This document shows, in pieces, positions 51,524-59,048 of a stretch of 64,000 nt of DNA; position 1 is the stretch's first letter, and each line of letters starts with the position of its first letter. This DNA comes from Amycolatopsis sp. 2-15 (lineage in GTDB: Bacteria; Actinomycetota; Actinomycetes; Mycobacteriales; Pseudonocardiaceae). A model generated the notes under the pieces. The model searched no databases, had not been told where the DNA came from, and saw only the letters and a list, made by a program, of their open reading frames with translations. The stretch covers positions 2,118,001 through 2,182,000 of the forward strand of contig NZ_CP127294.1 in assembly GCF_030285625.1 (NCBI RefSeq). The letters are read 5' to 3'. A program made the translations under genes and the position numbers.

Positions 51524-53044
51524 TCAGAGCAGGTCGGCGGGCCGCGTGCCCTTCGCGGTGAGCGGCAGGCCGAGCGCGACGCGTTCGATCAGCCAGCTGC
51601 TCGGCCGGTAGCGCGGGTCCCCTGTCGACTGGTGCAGGCCGGTGAGGACGCGCAGTACCTTGTCCGGCCCGACGAGGTCGCCCCATTCCAGGGGGCCGCG
51701 CGGGTAGCCGAGGCCGAGGCGGACGGCGGTGTCGATGTCGGCCGGGTCGGCGAGGTTCTGGGCGGCGATGTAGCACGCCGTGTTGACGATCGAGGCCAGC
51801 AGGCGTTGCGCGACGGGCGCGGGGCCGTCCTGCACGATGGTCACCGGGCGGCCCGTGGCGGCCAGCGCGCCCCACGCGGCGCGGCCCGCGGCGGGGTCGA
51901 GTCCCGGGTGGACGGACAGGGTGAGGCGGCCTTCGTAGCCGCCCAGGGCGTCGACGCCACAGACGCGCGAAGCGGGCAGGCCGGCGCGCGCGGCGGCGTC
52001 CAAAGTGGACTCGCCGCGCAGTGATACCAACAGCACCGCGTCTGGGTACGCGTCGGCGACGACCTGCACGCCGGCGCCGGTGAGCAGGCGGCCGAGGCGT
52101 TCCTCGGCGGTGAACACGGGCTTGTTCGGGGCCGGCGGCGCGGCCGGCTCGGGCGCGACCTCCTGCTTGCCGTCGACGTAGCGGTAGAAGCCCTCGCCGT
52201 TCTTGCGCCCGAACAGCCCCGCCGCCACGCGTGGGCGCGTCAGCCACGACGGGCGCAGCCGCGGCTCGGAGTGGAAGCCGCTCCAGATGCTTTCGAGCAC
52301 GGCGTGGGAGACGTCGAGACCGGTGAGGTCGAGCAGCTCGAACGGCCCGAGCTTGAGCCCCAGCACATCGCGCGCGATGCGGTCGACGTCCACCGGCTCG
52401 GCGACCGACTCGGACAGGATCTGCAGCGCCTCGGTGTTCAGGCCGCGCCCGGCGTGGTTGACCAGGAAGCCCGGCGCGTCCTTCGCGAGCACGGGTTCGT
52501 GGCCCCAGCGGCGCACCAGTTTCAGTGCCTCGTCGGGCAACCACTCGACCGTGCGGACGCCCGGGACGACCTCGACCAGCCGCATCAACGGCACGGGGTT
52601 GAAGAAGTGCAGGCCGACCACGCGCGTCGGATCGCTCAGGCCTGCGGCGATCTCCGTGACCGACAGCGAGCTCGTGTTGGTGGCGAACACCGTGTCGGGC
52701 CGGCAGACCTGTTCGAGCTTGCCGAACAGCACGCGCTTGGCCTCGAGGTCTTCGCGCACGGCCTCGATCACGAGGTCCACGTTCTGGGCCGGCGCGGACG
52801 GCGTGTCCACCATGACCAGGCGCTCCTTGGCGGCGCGCCCCTCGTTCTCGGACAGGCGGCCCTTCGTGACCAGCTTGTCGAGCATGCTGTGCACGTGGTC
52901 CAGCGCGGAGCGCACCGCGTCGAGGTCGAGGTCGGCCAGCTCGACCGTGACCCCGCCGGTCGCGGCGAGCTGGGCGATGCCGCGCCCCATCACGCCGGTC
53001 CCGACCACCCGGACCCTGCTGACCCGCTCGGCCCATCCCGCCAC
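51524..53044 (-). CDS. 3-hydroxyacyl-CoA dehydrogenase (PaaH type)
   Basis: 506 aa. The NAD domain begins VRVVGTGVMGRGIAQLAATG, with TNTSSLSVTEIAAGL, VVGLHFFNPVPLMRLVEVVP (His of the HFFNP motif) and VLAKDAPGFLVNHAGRGLNT. A first C-terminal helical domain (~190-290) and a second one (~400-500: RLLASIVNTACYIAAQNLAD) follow, as in double-C-domain PaaH proteins. It oxidises 3-hydroxyacyl-CoA in phenylacetate or fatty-acid breakdown. GTG 53044 (VAGWAERVSRVRVVG) has GGGGAAGG at suitable spacing; an upstream in-frame GTG at 53074 is possible. No other paa gene is present. Confidence 0.9.
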   Translation of the reverse strand: MAGWAERVSRVRVVGTGVMGRGIAQLAATGGVTVELADLDLDAVRSALDHVHSMLDKLVTKGRLSENEGRAAKERLVMVDTPSAPAQNVDLVIEAVREDLEAKRVLFGKLEQVCRPDTVFATNTSSLSVTEIAAGLSDPTRVVGLHFFNPVPLMRLVEVVPGVRTVEWLPDEALKLVRRWGHEPVLAKDAPGFLVNHAGRGLNTEALQILSESVAEPVDVDRIARDVLGLKLGPFELLDLTGLDVSHAVLESIWSGFHSEPRLRPSWLTRPRVAAGLFGRKNGEGFYRYVDGKQEVAPEPAAPPAPNKPVFTAEERLGRLLTGAGVQVVADAYPDAVLLVSLRGESTLDAAARAGLPASRVCGVDALGGYEGRLTLSVHPGLDPAAGRAAWGALAATGRPVTIVQDGPAPVAQRLLASIVNTACYIAAQNLADPADIDTAVRLGLGYPRGPLEWGDLVGPDKVLRVLTGLHQSTGDPRYRPSSWLIERVALGLPLTAKGTRPADLL

Positions 53045-53126
53045 GTCGAACCACCTTCCCCGCGAAGCCGTCACGCGCGAACGTACCGGTTCTCCGCGGT
53101 GAGCGGACCGTCCTGAGAGGAGTAGT

Positions 53127-53804
53127 TCACAGCCCCACGAAGTCGGCCATCTGTCCCGTCAGGTGCTCGAAGTAGGCGTCGGACGGGTCGACGCTGCCCA
53201 CGTACTGGCCGAACAGCTCGAAGCTGATCGCGCCGAACAGCTGCGTCCACGCGCCGATCAGCCGCGTCACGACCTCGGCCGGCGCGTTCGCGCCCAGGTC
53301 CCGGGCCAGCCCTTCGGCCTGCCCGCGCAGCTCGGCGGACATCGGTGCCGTGACCGCCGGCTCGTGCGGATCGGCCTCGAGCAGCACCTTCGCCAGCGCC
53401 TGCGCCACGCGCGCGGCGGGCACGATCGTGTCCTGCGGCGCCTGGTAGCCGGGGATCGGCGAGCCGTAGATCAGCGCGTACTCGTGCGGGTGCGCCTTGG
53501 CCCACGCGCGAGTGGCCTGCCAGACGGCGGTCCAGCGCTCGCGCGGGTCGACGGTGCCCGGGTCGGCCTTCTCCGCGGCCTCGCCGACGGCGTCGTAGGC
53601 GTCGATGATCAGCTCGGTGAGCAGGCGGTCGCGGCTGGGGAAGTAGCGGTAGAGCGCCGAGGACACCATGCCCAGCTCGCGCGCGACCGCGCGCAGCGAC
53701 AACCCGTGCGCGCCGACTTCGGCCAGCTGGCGGCGGGCTTCGTCCTTGATTTCCTGCGTCAGCTCGGCGCGGGCGCGTTCGCGGGCGGTCTTGGTGGCGG
53801 TCAT
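53127..53804 (-). CDS. TetR-family regulator
   Basis: 225 aa. N-terminal HTH: IKDEARRQLAEVGAHGLSLR, AVARELGMVSSALYRYFPSR, DRLLTELIIDAYDAVGEAAE. The C-terminal domain is the WHG type (WAKAHPHEYALIYGSPIPGY). It is divergent from the F420/DDN gene at 53930. Two 15-bp palindromes in the shared intergenic region (53844-53858 and 53896-53910) are its probable operators, so it should repress itself and the reductase gene until a ligand binds. Confidence 0.9.
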   Translation of the reverse strand: MTATKTARERARAELTQEIKDEARRQLAEVGAHGLSLRAVARELGMVSSALYRYFPSRDRLLTELIIDAYDAVGEAAEKADPGTVDPRERWTAVWQATRAWAKAHPHEYALIYGSPIPGYQAPQDTIVPAARVAQALAKVLLEADPHEPAVTAPMSAELRGQAEGLARDLGANAPAEVVTRLIGAWTQLFGAISFELFGQYVGSVDPSDAYFEHLTGQMADFVGL

Positions 53805-53843
53805 GGGGACCAGTGTGCCACTTCGAGAGCGTTGCACAAAATG

Positions 53844-53858
53844 AAGAGCACTGCTCTT
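53844..53858. promoter_or_regulatory. TetR operator 1
   Basis: AAGAGCACTGCTCTT, a perfect 15-bp palindrome around a central C, 39 bp upstream of the regulator start. It overlaps TTGACG (53857-53862), a possible -35 box of the divergent gene. Confidence 0.78.
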
Positions 53859-53895
53859 GACGCGGAGCGCGGCGTGGTGTTCACTGATCTCAACG

Positions 53896-53910
53896 GAGAG
53901 CAGTGCTCTC
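53896..53910. promoter_or_regulatory. TetR operator 2
   Basis: GAGAGCAGTGCTCTC, a perfect 15-bp palindrome with the same AGAGCA/TGCTCT arms as operator 1. The centres are 52 bp apart (about five helical turns), 20 bases before the reductase ATG. Confidence 0.78.
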
Positions 53911-53929
53911 GAATAACTGGAGGCCCGAG

Positions 53930-54379
53930 ATGAACACCGAGAAGCGCTACATCAAGCCCGCCAAGGCCACCAACTCGTTCAACAACTTCGTGCAGTGGCT
54001 GACCAAGCGGGGCGTGAGCGTGGTGGGCAGCCGCGTGCTGATGGTCCGCGGCCGCAAGACCGGCGAGATCCGCGAGGTGCCGGTGAACCTGCTGCCGTTC
54101 GAGGGCGGCCGCTACCTGGTCGCGCCGCGCGGCGCGACGCAGTGGGTGCGCAACCTGCGCGTGGCCGGCGAGGGACAGCTGCGCGTCGGCAAGCGCGTGG
54201 AGGGCTTCACCTACCGCGAGCTGGCCGACGACGAGAAGCCCGCGCTGCTGCGCGCGTACCTCAAGCGCTGGAAGTTCGAGGTCGGCGTGTTCTTCGACGG
54301 CGTGGACGCCAAGGCGCCGGAGGAGAAGCTGCGCGAGATCGCGCCGGGCTACCCCATCTTCGAGCTGATGCCCGCCTGA
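53930..54379 (+). CDS. F420-dependent nitroreductase (DDN-family) protein
   Basis: 149 aa: MNTEKRYIKPAKATNSFNNF, VLMVRGRKTGEIREVPVNLL, GGRYLVAPRGATQWVRNLRV, and a C-terminal helix-strand. LMVRGRKTG..R..PV is the deazaflavin (F420) phosphate-binding signature of Ddn-like enzymes. Such proteins reduce quinones or nitro compounds at the membrane. ATG 53930 (GGAGG at 53918-53922) is used. It is likely induced when the divergent TetR releases its two operators. Confidence 0.9.
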   Translation: MNTEKRYIKPAKATNSFNNFVQWLTKRGVSVVGSRVLMVRGRKTGEIREVPVNLLPFEGGRYLVAPRGATQWVRNLRVAGEGQLRVGKRVEGFTYRELADDEKPALLRAYLKRWKFEVGVFFDGVDAKAPEEKLREIAPGYPIFELMPA

Positions 54380-54380
54380 G

Positions 54381-54575
54381 CTACTTCTTCGTGGTCCGCC
54401 GAGCTGTGGCGGCGACGGCCACGATCCCGATGAGGATCGCGACCAGCCCGATCAGGAACCACAGCTTCTGCCCGGTCATGAAACTGCCGGTGATGACGCC
54501 GGCGCCCTGCAGGACCCAGACAGCCCCCACCAGCACCAGCACCGCGCCGATGGCCAGCGTGATCCAGCGTTTCAC
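54381..54575 (-). CDS. small two-helix membrane protein
   Basis: 64 aa: MKRWITLAIGAVLVLVGAVW and KLWFLIGLVAILIGIVAVAA form two hydrophobic helices with a basic C-terminus (TARRTTKK). AGGAGG precedes ATG 54575. Stop codons of this gene and the convergent reductase gene are one base apart. Function unknown. Confidence 0.8.
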   Translation of the reverse strand: MKRWITLAIGAVLVLVGAVWVLQGAGVITGSFMTGQKLWFLIGLVAILIGIVAVAATARRTTKK

Positions 54576-54586
54576 GGCGGTTCCTC

Positions 54587-55249
54587 CTAGGTGGCTTCTT
54601 TCGCGACCAGGTCGTTGCGGTAGGCGTACACGACGGCGTGCACACGGTCGCGCAAGCCGAGCTTCGCGAGCACGCGGGAGACGTGCGTCTTCACAGTCTC
54701 CTCGCCGACGTGAAGCTGGCGTGCGATCTCCGCGTTGCTGCGCGCGTCGGCGATGAGGAGCAGCACTTCGCGTTCGCGGGACGTGAGCCGCGCCAGCTCC
54801 GGCGGCTCGGCGGCGCGCGGCTCGAGGCTGGTGGCGAAGCTGGCCACGAGCCGGCGCGTGACGGACGGGTCGATCAACGCGTCACCCCTCGCCGCGACGC
54901 GCATGGCGGCCACGAGCTCTTCGGGGGCCAGGCTTTTGAGCAGGAAGCCGCTGGCGCCGGCGCGCAGGGCGCGGTAGACGTACTCGTCGGCGTCGTAGGT
55001 GGTCAGGACCAGCACGCGGGTGTCGTTGCCGGGGGCGGCGAGGATGGCCTCGGTGGCGGCGAGGCCGTCGAGGCGGGGCATGCGGACGTCGAGGACCGCG
55101 ACGTCCGGCTTGAGGCGCTGGGTTTCCGCCACCGCTTCACGCCCGTCGGCCGCTTCGCCGACACACTCGAAGTCGGGCTGCGTGTCGAGGAGGGCGCGCA
55201 TGCCGGAGCGGAACATGGCGTGGTCGTCGGCGAGCAGCACGCGGATCAT
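54587..55249 (-). CDS. NarL/LuxR-type response regulator
   Basis: 220 aa. Receiver domain 1-125: phospho-acceptor Asp54 in VAVLDVRMPRLDG, acidic pair ADD at 7-9, Lys in LLKSLAPEE. LuxR-type HTH at ~150-210: LTSREREVLLLIADARSNAE, IARQLHVGEETVKTHVSRVL. AGGAGG lies directly upstream of ATG 55249. It pairs with the kinase at 55320, whose gene is 70 bp upstream. Confidence 0.94.
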   Translation of the reverse strand: MIRVLLADDHAMFRSGMRALLDTQPDFECVGEAADGREAVAETQRLKPDVAVLDVRMPRLDGLAATEAILAAPGNDTRVLVLTTYDADEYVYRALRAGASGFLLKSLAPEELVAAMRVAARGDALIDPSVTRRLVASFATSLEPRAAEPPELARLTSREREVLLLIADARSNAEIARQLHVGEETVKTHVSRVLAKLGLRDRVHAVVYAYRNDLVAKEAT

Positions 55250-55319
55250 GCGACCTCCTGTGTTTTGCGGGACACCCGCACCCGGTCGGCGGCATGAGCA
55301 GGCCGGCGCGATTGTGTGC

Positions 55320-56471
55320 TCATGGGACCTCCAGGGGGAAGCTGGCCTTGACCTGCCAATTGTTGTCCTTTTGTCCGTACGTGACCTCGCCGCCGAAGAG
55401 TGTGACGCGCTGGCGGATCCCGGCGAGCCCCCGGTGGGCGCCGTCGCGCTGCGGGGAGGGGCGGCCGGTCTCGTTGGTGACGGCGAGGACGATTTCCGTG
55501 CGCCGGCGGTCCAGCGCGAGCTCGACGGCTCCGGTGCCGTGGCGCGACGCGTTCGTGAGGGCTTCCTGCGCGATGCGGTAGAGGGCGACGTCGAGCGAGC
55601 CGGGGACTTCGCGGACGTCGCCGTGCACGGTGAGGCGCACGGGCAGGCCCGCGGCGCGCACGGTGTCGAGCAGCTCGTCGAGGTTGTCCAGCCCGGGCTG
55701 GGCGGCTTCGTCACCACGCGCGTGCAGCAGGTCGAGCAGCCGGCGCAGGTCGGCCATCGCGGAGCGGCTCGCGGACTCGACCGCGCCGAGCGAGTCGCGG
55801 ACCGGGCTTTCTCCTTGGGGCAGCCCCAGCCTCGCGGCACCGGCGTGGACGCCGATCGCGCTGACGTGGTGGGAGATCACGTCGTGCAGATCGCGGGCGA
55901 TGGTCTCGCGCTCTTCGAGGACGGCCCGGTGGATGGCCTCGGCTTCGTGCCTTCGGCGCTCTTCGGCTTCACGCTCCAGGTCGGCTATGTACGCGCCCCG
56001 GGCCGTTGTGTACCGGCCGACGAGCCACGGCAGCACCGCCGAGACGGCCATGCTGATCGCGATGAGCGCCGGGTTCGAGCCCCGGCCGCCGCCGAGCAGC
56101 TCCCCCGCCCCGACGCCCGCCAGCATCGCCGCCAGCGCCACCACCGCCGGCCCCACCCGCAACCACGCCCCGGCCCGATACCCCGCGACGAGGACGCCCG
56201 CGTTGTTGCCCACCACGAAACCGGTGCAGGTGCAGAGGAGCAGCGGGGCCGCGACGAACAGCGCGGCATGACCGGCCGCCACCCAACCCGAGTACCGGGC
56301 CGCTCCGGCCAGGGCCCCGTCGACGACGACCGCGCCGCCGAGAATCACCCAGCCTCGCCAGCCGGCCTCGGGCAGCGGGCCGCGGAGGGTGAAGAGGGAG
56401 ACGTCGCAGACCAGGCAGACGAGGGCCACCAGTAGCGATTGGCGGGCCAGTGACCCGTTGATGTCCCGCAC
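55320..56471 (-). CDS. DesK-type sensor histidine kinase
   Basis: 383 aa. The N-terminal ~150 residues have about five hydrophobic helices (QSLLVALVCLVCDVSLFTLR, WVILGGAVVVDGALAGAA). Then a HisKA_3 segment with the phospho-acceptor His in ETIARDLHDVISHHVSAIGV, and an ATPase domain (YRIAQEALTNASRHG, GLAGIRQRVTLFGGEV). It should sense a membrane or envelope signal and pass phosphate to the LuxR-type regulator. Its upstream region is repeat array B. Confidence 0.92.
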   Translation of the reverse strand: MRDINGSLARQSLLVALVCLVCDVSLFTLRGPLPEAGWRGWVILGGAVVVDGALAGAARYSGWVAAGHAALFVAAPLLLCTCTGFVVGNNAGVLVAGYRAGAWLRVGPAVVALAAMLAGVGAGELLGGGRGSNPALIAISMAVSAVLPWLVGRYTTARGAYIADLEREAEERRRHEAEAIHRAVLEERETIARDLHDVISHHVSAIGVHAGAARLGLPQGESPVRDSLGAVESASRSAMADLRRLLDLLHARGDEAAQPGLDNLDELLDTVRAAGLPVRLTVHGDVREVPGSLDVALYRIAQEALTNASRHGTGAVELALDRRRTEIVLAVTNETGRPSPQRDGAHRGLAGIRQRVTLFGGEVTYGQKDNNWQVKASFPLEVP

Positions 56472-57489
56472 CCGGCCAACTTACGCATCGGTGGCGGGGT
56501 TTTGTTGCGGTTTGGGGAGGGGACGCACGTTCGGCTGGGCGGGGTGTGGGTTTGCGGTGGGAGGGGACTGGTGGGGTGGGGTTGGTTGTGTGGTGGGACC
56601 GGTCGGGCCGCGGGTTTGCTGCGCGAGGGGACCGCTCGGGCCGGGTTTGCTGTGCGAGGGGGCTGGTGGGGCCGGGTTGGTTGTGCGAGGGGACCGCTCC
56701 GGCCGGGTTGGTTGTGCGAGGGGACCGCTCCGGCCGGGTTGGTTGTGCGAGGGGGCTGGTGGGGCCGGGTTGGTTGTGCGAGGGGACCGCTCCGGCCGAG
56801 TTTGCCGCGCGAGGGGACCGGTTGTGCCATCGCCGGGCGCGAGGGGAGGGTGGGGCCGGGAGGCAGGTTGGACCAGTCGCGCCGGGTTGGCCGCGCGAAT
56901 GGACCGGTCGTGCCATCGCAGGGGCGCGAGGGGACCGGTCGCGCCAAATTCCTGCTAGCGAGTGGGCCGGCCGGGTCAGGTCGGCGACGCGGCTGGACCG
57001 GGCGTCGCGTGCCGGCGGGGCGCGATGGGACCGCTGGTGCCGAGTCGGGGCCTGCGATGGGACCAGTCGTGCCGCGTCGGTGGTGCGACTGGACTTCTGA
57101 TGCCGGGTTTACCGCGCGAGGGGACGTGTCATGGCGAGCTCGCGAGTGGACTTCTCGCGCCGTGCGTTGCGAAGGGACCCGTCGTGCGGGGCGGTGATGC
57201 GAGGGCCCGATCGGGCAGAGTTCGCTGCGTGAGTGGACCGGTGGGGTGGACCGGTCGTGCCGTCGCAGGGGCGCGAGTGGACCGGTCGTGCGCGGTCGGC
57301 GGGGCGAGGGGGCCAGTGGGGCCAGCGGGGCCAAGCCAGCGGTGCGAGGGGACAGGTCGTGGCCCGTGGCACGAGTGGACTTCTCGCGCCTACTTCCGGC
57401 GGGCGAGGGGACCCGGCAGACGGGAACGACGACGCCGGCGTCACCTCCCGATGGCGGTCGGGCGGTGGCGCCGGCGTCGAGGGGCCCGG
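56472..57489. repeat. non-coding repeat array B (31-bp units)
   Basis: About 1 kb between the DesK-type kinase and the DUF5666 gene. Units start at 56621, 56652, 56683, 56714, 56745, 56776 and 56807, exactly 31 bp apart. The unit is close to GTGCGAGGGGACCG followed by CTCCGGCCGGGTTGGTT. Beyond 56838 the units decay (cores such as GCGAGTGGACCGGTCGTGCC) up to ~57430. As 31 is not a multiple of three, open frames across it are artefacts. It shares core and period with array A at 7.6-8.6 kb. Confidence 0.9.
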
Positions 57490-58122
57490 TCAGTTGCCGT
57501 AGCGGCGGCGGCCCTGGCCGGGCTGGCCGGTGCCGCCGGGGCCGGGGCCGCGTTGGGTGGCGGCGGTGGCGGGCTCCAGTGAGGTGGCGGTGGCGGTGGT
57601 GCCGTTGAGCTTGGCGATGACGGTGACGTTGTCGCCGGTCTTGGGGGTCGCGGCGGACTTCTGGGTGGACGAGTCGAGGACGTAGGTCTGCTTGTAGCCG
57701 TCCTTGCTGGTGAGGGTGACGGATGTCGCGCTGATCTCCGTGATGGCGCCGGTCTGGAGGCGTTCGGTGAGGTAGCCGCCTGCGTCGGTGACGACGAAGT
57801 CGCCGTGGAGGGCGTCGCGTAAGGCGGCGGCGCCGCCGAAACCGCCTGGACCGCCGGCGAAACCGCGGCGGCCGCCCGGGCCACCGAAACCGCCCGAGCC
57901 GCCGAAGCCACCCGAGCCGCCGGGGCTGCCGGGGTCTTGCTGCGCCGAAGCGTCATTGGAGCTGGTCCCCGCCCAGATCGCGAGGCCCCCGCCCACGGCG
58001 ATGACCACGGCGACGCCCGCGGCGATCGCCGTTTTGCGGCCCGACCACGACTTCTTCGGGGCCGCCGGCGGCTCGCCGCCAGAGGCGCCCCACGTGGCGC
58101 CCTGCGCTGGATCGGTCGTCAT
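57490..58122 (-). CDS. membrane-anchored Gly-rich DUF5666 protein
   Basis: 210 aa. An N-terminal cytosolic stretch, one transmembrane helix (KTAIAAGVAVVIAVGGGLAI, ~30-49), a Gly/Phe-rich linker (~65-95), then a small beta domain (GAITEISATSVTLTSKDGYK, TGDNVTVIAKLNGTTATATS) of the DUF5666 type. It is predicted to be anchored with the domain outside. The divergent region to the response regulator carries three CTGTG words in phase with its strand, so it is probably a direct target of that regulator. GGAGGAAAACACC precedes ATG 58122. Confidence 0.82.
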   Translation of the reverse strand: MTTDPAQGATWGASGGEPPAAPKKSWSGRKTAIAAGVAVVIAVGGGLAIWAGTSSNDASAQQDPGSPGGSGGFGGSGGFGGPGGRRGFAGGPGGFGGAAALRDALHGDFVVTDAGGYLTERLQTGAITEISATSVTLTSKDGYKQTYVLDSSTQKSAATPKTGDNVTVIAKLNGTTATATSLEPATAATQRGPGPGGTGQPGQGRRRYGN

Positions 58123-58171
58123 GGTGTTTTCCTCCGGGTCTTGACTGTCCGACCGAGAGTCGCGGCCGCCG

Positions 58172-58265
58172 CTGTGCGGGAGCTGTGTCCGGAGTGGGTT
58201 GCGGCTGTGCAAGAGAGCCACGAACGGCTGAACCACCGCACAGGAAACGCACAGCCGCCGCACAG
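58172..58265. promoter_or_regulatory. PhoP-box-like direct repeats, divergent promoter
   Basis: Minus strand: CTGTG (CACAG reversed) at 58172, 58183 and 58205, spaced 11 and 22 bp. Plus strand: CACAG at 58239, 58250 and 58261, each 11 bp apart. The mycobacterial PhoP box is two TCACAGC repeats with 4 bp between them, also an 11-bp period. Each side points toward its own gene (DUF5666 gene left, regulator gene right). Confidence 0.75.
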
Positions 58266-58298
58266 CTCGGCCTGAACACCGGGCCCGAGGATGGCACC

Positions 58299-59048
58299 AT
58301 GAGCAGTATGAACGCGACGTCGCCTGGCCGGGGCAAGGACGAGCTGCGCCGCGCCGACGGCAGCCCGGTGCGGGTGCTGGTGGTGGACGACGAGTCGACG
58401 CTGGCCGAGCTCGTCGCCATGGCGCTGCGCATGGAGGGCTGGGAGGTGCGCAGCGCGGGCGACGGCACGGAGGCCGTCCGCGTAGCGCGCGACTTCCGGC
58501 CCGACGCCGTGGTGCTCGACGTGATGCTGCCCGACTTCGACGGTCTAGAGGTGCTGCGCCGCATGCGTGCCGAGGCGCCGTTCCTGCCGGTGCTGTTCCT
58601 CACCGCCAAGGACGCCGTCGAAGACCGCATCGCCGGCCTCACCGCGGGCGGCGACGACTACGTCACCAAACCCTTCAGCCTCGAAGAAGTCGCACTGCGG
58701 CTCCGCGCCCTCCTCAGGCGCGCCAACGGGGTGACGGGCGCGAGCGGTTCGCAGCTCGTGGTCGGCGACCTGACGCTCGACGAGGACAGCCGCGAGGTGC
58801 ATCGCGGCGGCGACCTCGTGCCGCTCACGGCCACGGAGTTCGAGCTGTTGCGCTACCTCATGCGCAACCCCAAGCGCGTGCTGAGCAAGGCGCAGATCCT
58901 CGACCGCGTGTGGAGCTACGACTTCGGCGGCCAGGCCAACATCGTCGAGCTCTACATCTCCTATCTGCGCAAGAAGATCGACGCCGACCGCGAGCCCATG
59001 ATCCACACGATGCGCGGCGCGGGGTATGTCCTCAAGCCCGCCGGCTGA
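58299..59048 (+). CDS. PhoP-like OmpR-family response regulator
   Basis: 249 aa. Receiver: VRVLVVDDES, phospho-acceptor Asp74 (AVVLDVMLPDFDGLEVL), Thr/Lys in FLTAKDAVED and DDYVTKPFSLEE (Lys124). Winged helix ~150-245: LTATEFELLRYLMRNPKRVL, ILDRVWSYDFGGQANIVELY, ISYLRKKID. The recognition region is very close to M. tuberculosis PhoP (ILDHVWRYDFGGDVNVVESY). ATG 58299 follows GAGGATGGCACC. It overlaps the kinase gene by 23 bases. The CACAG repeats with 11-bp period found at 58172-58265 and 60556-60593 fit a PhoP-type binding mode. Confidence 0.93.
   Translation: MSSMNATSPGRGKDELRRADGSPVRVLVVDDESTLAELVAMALRMEGWEVRSAGDGTEAVRVARDFRPDAVVLDVMLPDFDGLEVLRRMRAEAPFLPVLFLTAKDAVEDRIAGLTAGGDDYVTKPFSLEEVALRLRALLRRANGVTGASGSQLVVGDLTLDEDSREVHRGGDLVPLTATEFELLRYLMRNPKRVLSKAQILDRVWSYDFGGQANIVELYISYLRKKIDADREPMIHTMRGAGYVLKPAG

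Noticed and set aside
56621..56837. CRISPR-like regular 31-bp repeats
   Set aside because: Units are contiguous with no unique spacers, and no cas gene is in the window.
56345..57334. 329-codon Ser/Pro/Asn-rich frame on the minus strand in array B
   Set aside because: Same reason as array A; the apparent peptide repeats arise from three frames of one DNA unit.
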